Positions 10,401 through 20,268 of a DNA stretch of 64,000 nt are shown here, piece after piece. The position numbers and the translations under genes are program-made. Every line of letters starts with the position of its first letter. The first letter of the stretch is position 1. Source of the stretch: Drechmeria coniospora (Eukaryota; Ascomycota; Sordariomycetes; Hypocreales; Ophiocordycipitaceae). The notes beneath the pieces were generated by a model that did no database searches, had not been told where the DNA came from, and worked only from the letters and a program-made list of their open reading frames with translations. Where the stretch lies: contig NC_054391.1 in the NCBI RefSeq assembly GCF_001625195.1, positions 5,839,157 through 5,903,156 on the forward strand. Reading direction: 5' to 3'.

Positions 10401-10578
10401 CTCGTCAGCACGCCAGCCCCCATCCTCCCTCGCCCCCCTTCTCGGACCGGCCTCCTCGCCTGTTCCCCTTGACCTTGGCCGGCTTCGCCTCCGATCCAGT
10501 GCGTCGAGACCGAGCGAGGGCAGGAGAGAGCGCCCGTCAACCTACCCTCGCGGATTTGCAGGAACCCCGACGACCGCC
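7411..10578. repeat. 3.2-kb repeat-rich spacer
   Basis: No protein gene recognised. Two dense clusters of GTAC-centred motifs lie at about 7725-8420 and 8930-9700 (GGAGTACGGAGTACGGAG at 7766, GTAAGTACTCCGTAC near 9600). Within the first, 8210-8310 carries imperfect tandem copies of a unit like CAGTACCTACCTAGTACTTA. A 12-A run occurs at about 9820. From 9850 the sequence becomes C/T-rich, as expected for the promoter and leader of the PRPP synthetase gene. Confidence 0.65.
10030..10200. repeat. microsatellite in the PRS upstream leader
   Basis: About six copies of the 9-mer CATCGTCTG, then two copies of an 18-mer related to ATACTCTGCATTCTCGGC, then TGCTTC repeats. The tract begins about 540 bases before the PRPP synthetase start codon. 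Long open frames on either strand here (Asp/Ala repeats) are by-products of the repeat. Confidence 0.85.
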
Positions 10579-11958
10579 ATGGTCCGAAACATCGTCATCC
10601 TCGGCGGCAATTCGCACCCGCAACTGACGGAGAATGTCTGCAACTTCCTCTGCATCCCCTCGTGCGACCGCATCCTCTCCAAGTTCTCGGGCGGCGAGAG
10701 CCGTTGCGAGATCCAAGACTCGGTCCGCGGCAAGGATGTCTACATCATCCAGACCGGCTCCGGCAGCGTCAACGACAACCTCATCGACCTCTGCATCATG
10801 ATCTCGGCCTGCAAGACGGGCTCGGCGAAGCGCGTCACCGCCGTCATCCCTCTCTTCCCCTACTCGAGGCAGCCCGATTGGCCGTACAACAAGGCCGGCG
10901 CGCCCCTGTCCAAATCCGCCTCGAGCGCGCCTCGGAGCGACTACACCTTCGAGAGCGTGCCGGCCACGCCTCGACCCGGCGGGCCGCGAAGCAAAGGCCT
11001 CAGCAACGGCGTCCATAACCTCGCCGAGAGACTCACCAAGAGCTCCATTTCGGAATACGCCTCGGCCGGTGCCAATGGCGCCGAGGCCTTCTCCAAGGGC
11101 CTCGACAACGCCACCCTCGGCCTCGGCCTCAACGGTCGGCTGCAACCGATGGACGCCTCCGTCACTTCCCAGGTAAACTACACCACGCACGACTACGAGA
11201 ACCCCATGTCCATCACCGGCTTCCAGCCCAAACCCGGGTACAAGCAGTGGGTCGCGCAGGCCGGCACCCTCGTCGCCGATCTCCTCACGTGCGCCGGCGC
11301 CGATCACATCATCACCATGGACCTTCATGACCCCCAGTACCAGGGCTTCTTCGACATTCCCGTCGACAACCTCTACGGCAAGCCCATGATACAAAACTAC
11401 ATCCAAGGCCACATCCCCGACTACCGGGACGCCGTCGTCGTCTCCCCCGATGCCGGAGGCGCCAAGCGTGCCACGCTCATCGCCGACAGCCTCAACATGG
11501 ACTTTGCCCTCATCCACAAGGTAATCCACCCCGACCCCGCCGTCTGATTTTCCGTTCGACCGCTCACGAGACCCCAGGAACGCCGGCCGATCAAGTTCCA
11601 AGAGCAGCGCAACGCCAGCATGATGCTCGTCGGCGACATCGCGAACCGCGTCTGCATCCTCGTCGACGATCTGGCCGATACCGCCAACACCATCACCCGC
11701 GCCGCCAAGCTCCTCAAGCGCGAGGGCGCCACCAAAGTCTACGCCCTCCTCACCCACGGTGTCTTTAGCGGAGATGCGATCCCTCGCCTCAACGCCTCGG
11801 CCATTGACAAGATTGTCGTGACCAACTCGGTTCCCCAGGACGAGCATTGCCGACTGTGCCCCAAGCTGGAAGTTTTGGACATCTCGCACATCTTTGGCGA
11901 GGCCATCCGCCGAGTTCACCACGGCGAATCCATCAGCAAGCTCTTCCAACACGACTGA
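10579..11958 (+). CDS. ribose-phosphate pyrophosphokinase with insertion
   Basis: Two exons (10579-11520, 11578-11958) with a 57-base intron (GTAATC to CCCCAG) give 440 residues. PRPP synthetase makes 5-phosphoribosyl-1-pyrophosphate from ribose 5-phosphate and ATP for nucleotide, His and Trp synthesis. Family features: the start [42 protein letters not shown] (94-98), the signature [20 protein letters not shown] (247-266) and the PRPP-binding loop [10 protein letters not shown] (343-352). Between FPYSRQ and [12 protein letters not shown] lies an extra Ser/Gly/Ala-rich block of roughly 120 residues (100-220). Bacterial and human enzymes lack it; yeast Prs1 and Prs5 carry non-homologous inserts, so this is probably a regulatory subunit paralogue. 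The start codon has a strong context (CCGCCATGG). Confidence 0.93.
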
Positions 11959-14900
11959 GAGGGGCCTGCGATGCGAGACCATTCCTCCCTTGGAGCCGAC
12001 CGAGTTGCGACGGGCAAGCGAGCCCCGCGATAGCATCTACATTCGCGATAGCATCTACATTCGTTGATCACTGCCATGGGCAAGAGCGACGGCCCAGAAT
12101 GGCTGGGGATCCTTTATTTTCAGGAAATGTTCCAATATCTGGTGCGCAAGAAGTGCGCAGCTCAGCTAGGCCTCGAATTGGTTTCACCACTGCATTTGGG
12201 AACAAGTTCCTCGCGCATGCTTCCCCGAGGAGAAAATCCCCCGTGGAGACGGACGCACGGAAGCATAAGTAATGGCTAGAGTGACTCGGCGGCCCTTTGT
12301 CAAGTCGACGCCCTTGGCAAGAGACCAGCACAGCGCTGCCGTCGCCCTTGTGCTTCTTCCTTGCTCCCTCCTCTCCTTGCCCCCTCCCTATAGCCAAAAC
12401 CGCCTTCCATTTCCCGGCATTTCGGACAGCGGGAGTGCGGACGACACGCCACCCGAGGCTTGTAGTCCCCAGTTTATAGACAGTAGAGGGATCGTAGAAA
12501 ACATGGACACCAACATGGGCGCTCACGTGCCATCCTATGTACCGTTGCACTATATGTATTCAGATCGAAGAGTTCCGGCTGAGCGCCGGGGGGCTTGTGC
12601 GATAGTAATTGAGGAAAGACAAGCCCTTGATGGGACAACATGGGCGCTCGCGTGCCAACCTATGTACCGTTGCACTATATGTATCCAGATCGAAGAGTTC
12701 CGGCTGAGCGCCGGGGGACTGGTGCGATAGTAATAGAGGAAAGACAAGCCCTTGATGGGACGAATTCTGTTTAGTCCTACGTGGCCACCAGAACATGACG
12801 AAGCTAGTATTCATTGTCGTGTCACGGACGATCATTGCCATTCTGATTGCGTTGCGCGTATGCATGACATCGCTGTCATGTCACCTTGAATTCGCAAGGA
12901 TTCAAGTTCGGGACGCACCAAGACCTTGCTACTCGGAGCACGCTTGACACGACTGATGACTGTTTCCCGACAATTTGCTTCCCAGCCAGGACAACTTGGT
13001 TGATGGTCTTCAAGCCCGGCTGGTGGCAGAAATTTGACGGAAATATTCAGGAACCTGCCAACCGTGGGCGGTAGGAGCCCGGACGTAGGCCTCTGCTGCC
13101 TCTCCAATTCCGTAGTCGATGCTTTGTGTCTTTGCGGCCAGTCTCGCCGGAGAATCCAGGATACACCGACGGAAAAAACCTTATCCACCATCAAGGCTAG
13201 GTACCAGCCCGTGTTGGGAGAAACTCGGAGCAAATGGCACCACGAGCAGTTACATATCGCCGCCACCTTGGGCAGACATCGAGGGCGGATAACGCGTTGA
13301 AATGGCGGCGAGTTTGCCAAGCTCGCACCCTCGAGGACACTTCCGTCTTGCCATGGGCAATGTGTAGGGACATGTCGAAGCTATGCAGCTCGACAATCCA
13401 GGGAAAAGTTTTCCAATAGATTCCTTGTCGATGAACTGCCCACTCTTGCGTGATCTGAATTTCAACCGAGTCTCCTGGAGGCCCTTCAACTTTCTCCCCA
13501 ATGTCCGCCGTGCTCCAGGCTCATTTGTGTCCATAGCCGGCAGCTTTCGTGGGGAGGCATGATTGAGGATCTAGTGCGGAACTCTGTCCTGTCACATTGG
13601 TCTGGGTCTCCTGTCGGTCGACTGGCCCCAGACCAGCATGATCGCGCTCCGTTTCGAACCCTGTCCTGCGAATGGTCGATGTTGGCTCATCACAAGCTTC
13701 GTCCAAAGACAAACGCCTTCCCCTCGGTCCTTCGCCTTTGCAGCTGTAATTAGACCGCCAAGAAACAGCTGCAAATTGGCCCCTAGGTCGACAACGCTGT
13801 GGACCTCGGCGGCTGCCTCACGTCGGGCAGAAGATCGCGCTCCCTCCGACCCTAGCGCACTGCATCTAATAGCCGGCGTAGTAGTCCATGGCACATGTAA
13901 TGAGCTTCCAATGATGCCTACAATTTGTACGTTGTCGTCGTGAAGGATACAATCTTTCGCTTCCAGCCTTCACCGTCCTCGAATCGGATCGCCAATGGCC
14001 GTATTGCTTGGGTCCACCGCGGCGTACAGGTATCGGCATTGGTTTCATTGGACTTTATCAACAACATAATGCGGCACCGAAATTTTCCGGTCTATTGACC
14101 ACATTGCAAAGAGTAAGGACCGTTGATAGACAGAGCTGCGAACTGGGCCACTGCTGCGGCTGTTACTGGTCAGAGGCTGCTAACTCGGAATGACATATCT
14201 GATGAGTGGGCCTTCTGCAAGGCCATCTTCAGTGCTGCAGCATGTGAAACAGTTGTACTTGACGGCTTTGACTGGATGGGAGCTTTTGAAGTAGCGTCGC
14301 TTTCCTGCTCCCAGGCCTCGGTACATGGCATAGGCGTGGTGAGTTCGTTCGAAAGGACGCTGAGTATATTATTGATACTATCACTGCCATGAATATTTCG
14401 GTACAAAGATTCGAACAGCTGTGAAACACCCAATGGCATGGAGTGATTCGTTGTAGTGATAATCATACACTTTGCGTTTTGGACGTATCGAGGGACATCT
14501 CGCGGTCCAGTAAGCGATGATCAAAGGCTGAAAATCGGTGATATGTTGGAAGTAACAAGATAACAATCCCCAGGTCCAAAGTGGAATCGAGGGAATCATG
14601 AGTGAAGAGAACTGCCATGGCATCGCCTATATCGCCTCGTCGGACGTTGAATATACTCTTGAAATCATCGTCCTTGGCCCGAGCCAGAGCATTGTAGAAC
14701 TCGTGCGAGCCCATGTCGATGTTGAACAGTTCGTTGTAGGTTACTAGACGACGAGGAGGCCAGAGTTTGGGTTTGCTTCTCTCCGCTTCATCGGTGATTA
14801 TGGAGGAGTCAAGAGGCGATGGTCGAACGAACACATTTCAATAACAAGACAAGAAATACAAGACGCAGGCAAGGTGAACACAGATGGAAAGCAGTGAGAA

Positions 14901-16936
14901 GACGATGAGTTGCCAGGAATTGGGACGAAGGCGGTCGCCGCCAGTCAGCGTGCAGGGGAGAAGAAGAGCCTGCAGGCATCAAGTTCTAAGGCTAGCGCAA
15001 AAACAATTTGCCGGCATACACCACCTACTACGAGGTACGTAGTTGTACGATATCATAGGCTATATACATATATGTAGGCTAAGCATCATATGTAGGTAAA
15101 ATGCCTACCCATCTGAGGTACCTGCATCCATGGCCAACAACACGTAGATACTTGGCACGTACTAAATGACGGTATCACTGGGTAGCCTAATTAGTAGGAA
15201 CCTACATGTCGGATACAGTTGACCAGAGTGCCCGGATTCACCATATCGTACAACTTGAATTTCGGCTGCGCCGCCTCACTCTGGGCTCTGAAGGCTATAG
15301 GAACCGTGGAGGGACCTGCGTCGAGAAATTCGCTACCACATCGTCAGAAAACGCGTGGCACAATAGAATTGCCTACGTAGAGAAATAAGGTAGGGAGCAG
15401 AGCAGTGGCGACAAACTCAATTGCGCCGCTGAATCATGGGGATCACGCAGAAATCTGCCCACAAAATGCAACAAATGGTGGGCAAGTTTTGTGGCTTGAA
15501 TATGATCAATCAGAAACCCCGGGTCGACGTGAAACGCGGACAGCAGGTAAGATTTCTCCCGGTCCAAGACGATGTTGTCACCAACCATGGCGTCGTGTTG
15601 GGTGGTCAAGTTGGGCAAGTTCAATGCCGGATATCTGTTCGTTGCCCTGCATATAGGGCGACATCGAACATACACTCCGTACTTTCACCGGACTGAAAGA
15701 CGGCGATGAAGGAAGATTCCAAGGCGAGCTTGAGGGTCGCGTATAAACAGAGAAATGGGCAGACATGCGATGCCGTAGTGGACTGGATGGCCGTACTCAA
15801 AGACATTGGTGTCGTCCCATGTCGGCCGTCTACGACTCACGACGCTGCCAATAAGCGTCAACTCCGCGTCCCGAAGCAATCACGGACGTTGTTTGGTACG
15901 TGATGCCACGTGGAAACCTAGAGAAAGAAAGCCTGAGATTGGAGAAAGCATTGAATCGTGGGCTCAACAAGCGCGAGGCCACATGGTGTTGATTTTTGAG
16001 TGAATCAACTGAGGTGTTCATCATGTACTCGGTACGAAGCAATGTACGGTCGATGCGGCAACAGTACATACATGTACTTGCATGTACCACACCCGTGAGA
16101 TGGGTGGTACAATGCCCCTCCCCCACGCGGCCCCGCCCGGCAGATGGTGTCAAGGTAGCAACCCGTACTTTTACGTATCACTGCAAGTTACTAGTACTTG
16201 CTTCTTGCCTGCATGCAAGTACAGTAAACCTTTTTGCTTCTTTTCACTGTAATATAGTACTTACACCACTGTAAGCATACGTGATGTCCCAAAGTAGTCT
16301 AGTGCCAGGTACCACTTACACGGACAGTACGGAGTGATGCCTCCAACTTCCACGCACAGCGTACCCCTTCTTAATTTCCATGGTGTACCTTGCCTTCGCA
16401 CAAATGCTTCGGAGCATAATGAAAAGACTTTTGGTTTATTGGCACGTGTGCAGAGTACATCTATACAGAGTAGTACAGATTGGATCGTCTACGGTGCAAG
16501 GGGGGGGGGGGGGGTAAACATGTGCGCCGAGTACGGAGTACAGTAGATAAGGTCCCTTTCTGTGGCTGCGCTTGCAGACAGCGGCGTACATGCATGTAAT
16601 GAGGGACCTTCTCAGGGCGGCCGCGTCGCCCATCCTCGAACCAAACCATGAACCGTCATTCTGTTCAAGGGAGACTGACTCTCCTCTCTCGACGACCGAC
16701 TCCTTCAGCGTTTTGCCTGGCATCGAATCGGCTCTGCCAGTGCCAACTTCCCAAACGTCCGATCCTGGGTGTCGACCGTCGACGCTCAAAGGGCTTCCGC
16801 TGCGCGCATGGTAGGGCACGCGAAGAACCCTCCCTCCCCGAGGCCGTACGAGGCCACCGCCGCCGCCGCCTGGCCATTGTCGACGACCAGCTCCATCGCC
16901 TAGTTCTGTTGCTCGCTGCCGCCATCACCTTTGACC
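11959..16936. other. gene-poor 5-kb region with possible relics
   Basis: No intact gene recognised. Several minus-strand open pieces look protein-like but cannot be joined: 14463-14834 (contains LVTYNELFNIDMGSHEFYNA), 15373-15675 (FHVDPGFLIDHIQATKLAHH) and 15685-15879 (DDTNVFEYGHPVHYGIACLP). They are separated by stops and frame changes, which fits decayed genes or unresolved exons. I could not assign a family. GTAC-motif clusters lie near 15010-15200 and 16020-16340, and a run of 15 G at 16500-16514. Confidence 0.5.
12512..12761. repeat. tandem duplication, two 125-base units
   Basis: Unit 1 (12512-12636) and unit 2 (12637-12761) align without gaps and differ at six positions by my count (about 95 % identity). 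Each begins AACATGGGCGCTC and ends CTTGATGGGAC. The units abut directly, with no obvious target-site duplication or inverted ends, so this looks like a local duplication rather than a transposon insertion. Confidence 0.9.
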
Positions 16937-18805
16937 ATGTCGGAGAAACGCGCTCTCCTCGGCCGGCCGCTACCTCGTTTCGGTTCACGGCCCACGACGC
17001 TGCTCCTCGTCGGCCTCACCATCCTTGCCCTCACCTTGATCAGGGTCATCTCCACGACGCTGACCTCCCCGCACCGCGGAGCCCATGACGACAACGTTTC
17101 CGCCCGGCGAATCGGCGGCTCCCTGTCCAAGATGGGCGTGAATCCCTTCCGGCAGCCGGCTCACCCTCCCCCGTCGCAGGAAAACGACAAGCACCAAGGC
17201 TCGTGGTGGTGGGCCGACTGGAAGTGGTTCTCCGTTCCCTTCTCCAGCTCCCTCACCCTCCACCCGGATCGAGCGCTGCTCCCCCATCTCCCCGTGCGGC
17301 AGCCGATATACTGCTACTACGACGGCACGGCGCAGAGGGCGCCGGGGGAAGAGGATGCCGAGCGGGCGCTGCTGCGAACGTGGCAGCGTGCCTGGTGGGC
17401 CCAGGGTTTCCGGCCCGTCATCCTGGGCGTTGCCGAGGCCATGAAGAACCCGACGTACGAGCACCTGCAGCGGCTCGAAATGGCAGACGAGGTGAAGCTC
17501 GACCTCACGCGCTGGCTTGCTTGGGAGACGATGGGCGGCGGCGTGCTGGCTCACTACACGCTGCTGCCGACGGTGCCCGCGGGGGACTCGCTGCTTTCCT
17601 ACCTTCGCCGCGGCCTGTACCCGGATCTGACGCGATGGAAGGACCTCGGCGACGCCTTGTTCGTCGGTGAAAGGGAGGACATTCAGGCGGCCTTGCGGGC
17701 CATGACGGAGCCGGCGAGCTTGCCCTTGCTCGGCGGCGGCTTGGCGGGCGCTCCCGATGGCTTATTCAAAATCGACGAAGCCGCGACTCCGCTGGCTTGG
17801 TACAGCCCCCGGGCCATCGCCAAAAAGTACAGCAAGGTGGCCGAGAGCTTCGAGAGAAACCGTGCCGAGGGCCTCCAGAGTCTGGACACGCTCATAAACA
17901 CCCACCTCCACGTCGCCTGGCAGAATCGCTTCCCCGACGGCGTCGACGTCCTCAAGCCTCACCCGGAGCACACGACGACCATGATCGCCAACGCCCTGAA
18001 GCTCGGCCGTGAACTGGCTCTGTGTCCCGACAGCCCCATGCCCGGCTCCTGTCCCCCCAACATGCCCAGGTGCACACCCTGCGTGGCGAGGCGGCCGATG
18101 CAGGTCTCGACGCCCGAAAGGTTCCACAACGTGAGCGCCATCTTCACCATAGCCGTGGTGCCTCATCCGTGGACCTTGGCCCTCGTCTCCAACCTGCGCG
18201 AGTCCCTCGACGTCTCGTGGATTCGCCGCGAGTCGCCGCGCGACTCCTGGATCACCACCGTCACGCGTGGCCTCCTCGGCACCGGCCTTTCGGCCGGCCG
18301 ACGGGTCATGATTCTCAAGCAGATCGTCGTCGACGAGCGCCTTCCGGCCCGGTCCCTTTGGCTGACGGCGGAAAACGACATGGCCGACGACATGGACTGG
18401 TATTTTGGCTTCGCCATCCCCCAGCAGGGCATGGACAAGGGGGAGTCCCAGAGTCCCGTGCCTGGCCATCGGCTGCTCAAGAAGGAGGATGAGATGCCGG
18501 ATCGCATCGACGGACCGGTGGCGACACCCGAGGAGCTCGTCAAGGAACCGCCGTTGCTCGAGCGGGCCAAGGCCGTCGTGGCGCTGACGAAATCGACGGG
18601 CGAGACGAAGCTGCGAGCCTCGATGGAGGCATGGAACATGGCCGACTCGGAGCTTTGGAGATTTGTTCGCGCATTCGAGGCACGCCGTGCCCTCGAGCGA
18701 TCGGAGTGGGAAAAGGGCGAGGCCGAGTATAGCACCGGCGCAGGACCGGAGAGGGGGCACAGCGCGTGGAGCCGATGGTACGACCGCGGCAACACGGCCG
18801 CATGA
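16937..18805 (+). CDS. type II membrane protein, uncharacterised fungal family
   Basis: Single-exon frame of 622 residues. The ATG at 16937 (GACCATGTC) is the first in frame. A short basic cytoplasmic head (about residues 1-19) is followed by one membrane segment (about 20-40, TLLLVGLTILALTLIRVIST) and a Ser/Pro-rich stem. A globular part from about residue 95 contains HLPVRQPIYCYYDG, RAWWAQGFRPVILGVAEAM and LTRWLAWETMGGGVLAHYTL. This topology is that of Golgi glycosyltransferases and similar luminal enzymes, but I see no clear DxD motif or other signature. A Cys-rich turn (SCPPNMPRCTPC) lies near residue 375. The long intact frame and the alternation of hydrophobic and polar blocks support a real gene. 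Function unknown. Confidence 0.82.
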   Translation: MSEKRALLGRPLPRFGSRPTTLLLVGLTILALTLIRVISTTLTSPHRGAHDDNVSARRIGGSLSKMGVNPFRQPAHPPPSQENDKHQGSWWWADWKWFSVPFSSSLTLHPDRALLPHLPVRQPIYCYYDGTAQRAPGEEDAERALLRTWQRAWWAQGFRPVILGVAEAMKNPTYEHLQRLEMADEVKLDLTRWLAWETMGGGVLAHYTLLPTVPAGDSLLSYLRRGLYPDLTRWKDLGDALFVGEREDIQAALRAMTEPASLPLLGGGLAGAPDGLFKIDEAATPLAWYSPRAIAKKYSKVAESFERNRAEGLQSLDTLINTHLHVAWQNRFPDGVDVLKPHPEHTTTMIANALKLGRELALCPDSPMPGSCPPNMPRCTPCVARRPMQVSTPERFHNVSAIFTIAVVPHPWTLALVSNLRESLDVSWIRRESPRDSWITTVTRGLLGTGLSAGRRVMILKQIVVDERLPARSLWLTAENDMADDMDWYFGFAIPQQGMDKGESQSPVPGHRLLKKEDEMPDRIDGPVATPEELVKEPPLLERAKAVVALTKSTGETKLRASMEAWNMADSELWRFVRAFEARRALERSEWEKGEAEYSTGAGPERGHSAWSRWYDRGNTAA

Positions 18806-19239
18806 TCCTTCCGCCCGAGCTCGAGCAACGAGGTTGGGGCATGAAAAATTATTTCCACGTCCACATGCGATGGTTATGCCATTTATCGCTGTTTTGCTTG
18901 GAGCGCGACAAGTTCAATGTTGGCACCGCCCACACCCTCCCTTGGGTACGGGACTTTTGAATCGCTCTTGTGATCCGAAGAGAGGTGGTTACTCTCCTAA
19001 GCATCGAACTTGACACCTCGCCGCAGGTTTTGGCCTGGCCCTGAGCCTTCCATTGATTGTCGAACAGTGAGTGTAGTTGTACCATAGACAGGTTCGTGGT
19101 GACCACGGAATGGGTTCATGTTGAGTACCCGCTCTCCAGAAGGGTAGCTTGTCCTCTTCCAGCACCATCTGTGCCGGGGGTGTTGGACCGCTCGCGCCAA
19201 GTCGGCCGTCCATCCAGGCGTCCTGCCAGAAATTTTGTT
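18806..19239. other. short spacer without recognised features
   Basis: 434 bases between the convergent ends of the membrane protein and SET-domain genes. I see no coding signal; it should hold both 3' ends. Confidence 0.6.
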
Positions 19240-20268
19240 CTAGGCGATGGCAGTGTCACCGCCCATCTCGCCGCTCCGTTCCCTCCATGTCGGCCCGCGG
19301 GTGTTCAATGCGTTCGCCTTGGTCGAGACGTCATCGACCTCGAATCCTCCGCCAACCCTGCCGTCGGCGTCGCCGGATGCCTGCGTCGAAGCATCGAGGT
19401 AGGTGCGCAAGGCCAGGCTAACCGATTCGACCACCTTTTCTGCCTCCGCCAACGCCTCACGTAGAGCGTCGACGGTTGGATCGCAGCCGTGGGCGTCCGT
19501 GGCGGTCTTCTGCTGCTGCTCGGCAAGCAGGTCGCGAATATGGCCGCTCAGCCAATGACCCTCGAGCTGTTCCGCCGTCATGTCTCGAGCTCCACTGATG
19601 GTACCACGGCAAGCGGGCGTGCCGCAATGACAAGAAAACGGCTGGGCCATGTGCCATTCGGTAGATGGGTAGAAGTACTGCGACGAACAAGCAATGTGGC
19701 CGGTGCGAAGTGAGCCAAGATCCAACCACCCACGGTAGGCATGTCGAGATGGGGGGCACTGACTGTAAGCTCGTCGCCATGTCGGAGACCTTTTGGCCCT
19801 GCGAGGATGCTCATGCTGCCCGTGTCAAATATCTATCGATGAGTGCGTGTCAATGCTGCTCGCCCGTCCATCGGTTCCGACCCCGACCACCGGCGTCTCG
19901 TTGCCATTCGCTCCTCCGTCCCACACACGCTCATTCACACAGGCACTCGCCACCCTTGAGCCGGACAGCGACAACTGGGTCGGAAACGATGGCCTGGTGG
20001 GGGGACTGACGAGTGAGGGCTCGCAGGAGTGGTTGATGTACAGCAGGTCGCTGTTGAGGCTCATGTGCCTGTCCCTGCCGATCTGAACCGTCGCGTAGGT
20101 CGGCTCCCGGGTAGCATGACAGGGAGGGAGTCTGAGCTTCGCGTAGACGGCAAAGGGAGCGAGAGCTATTTTGGAGAGGCTCCTGGAGGTGAAGTCTGTC
20201 TGGTTGACGAGAACCTCCTGGATGTCAGCGTGGGAGGGCTGCCGCCAGTGGGGGGTGACGGGGGCCAT
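19240..20268 (-). CDS. small SET-domain protein with post-SET motif
   Basis: Three minus-strand exons (20268-20011, 19832-19764, 19677-19240) join in frame to 254 residues. Both introns (178 and 86 bases) start GTCAGT and end in YAG. The central SET core is clear: YATVQIGRDRHMSLNSDLLY, INHSCEPSL, then IFDTGSMSILAGPKGLRHGD, DELT and YFYPSTEWHMAQPF. The post-SET motif CHCGTPACRGTISG follows and should bind zinc together with the core Cys. NHSCEP is the S-adenosylmethionine and pseudoknot motif, so the protein is probably a lysine methyltransferase, although the N-terminal SET strands look short. The substrate is unknown. The tail (DPTVDALREALAEAEKVV) is helical. The start is the first ATG (MAPVTPHWRQPSHADIQEVL). 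The small size suggests a cytosolic or nuclear single-domain enzyme. Confidence 0.85.

Noticed and set aside
9986..10540. Long minus-strand frames made of Asp/Ala or Arg/Cys repeats.
   Set aside because: They are translations of the CATCGTCTG microsatellite, not genes.
10537..12036. A 499-residue open frame antisense to the PRPP synthetase gene.
   Set aside because: It is a GC-driven shadow: the sense strand has strong family motifs and a clean intron, while the antisense protein has no recognisable features.
17762..18760. A 332-residue antisense frame over the membrane-protein gene.
   Set aside because: Shadow of the plus-strand coding frame with GC-rich third positions.
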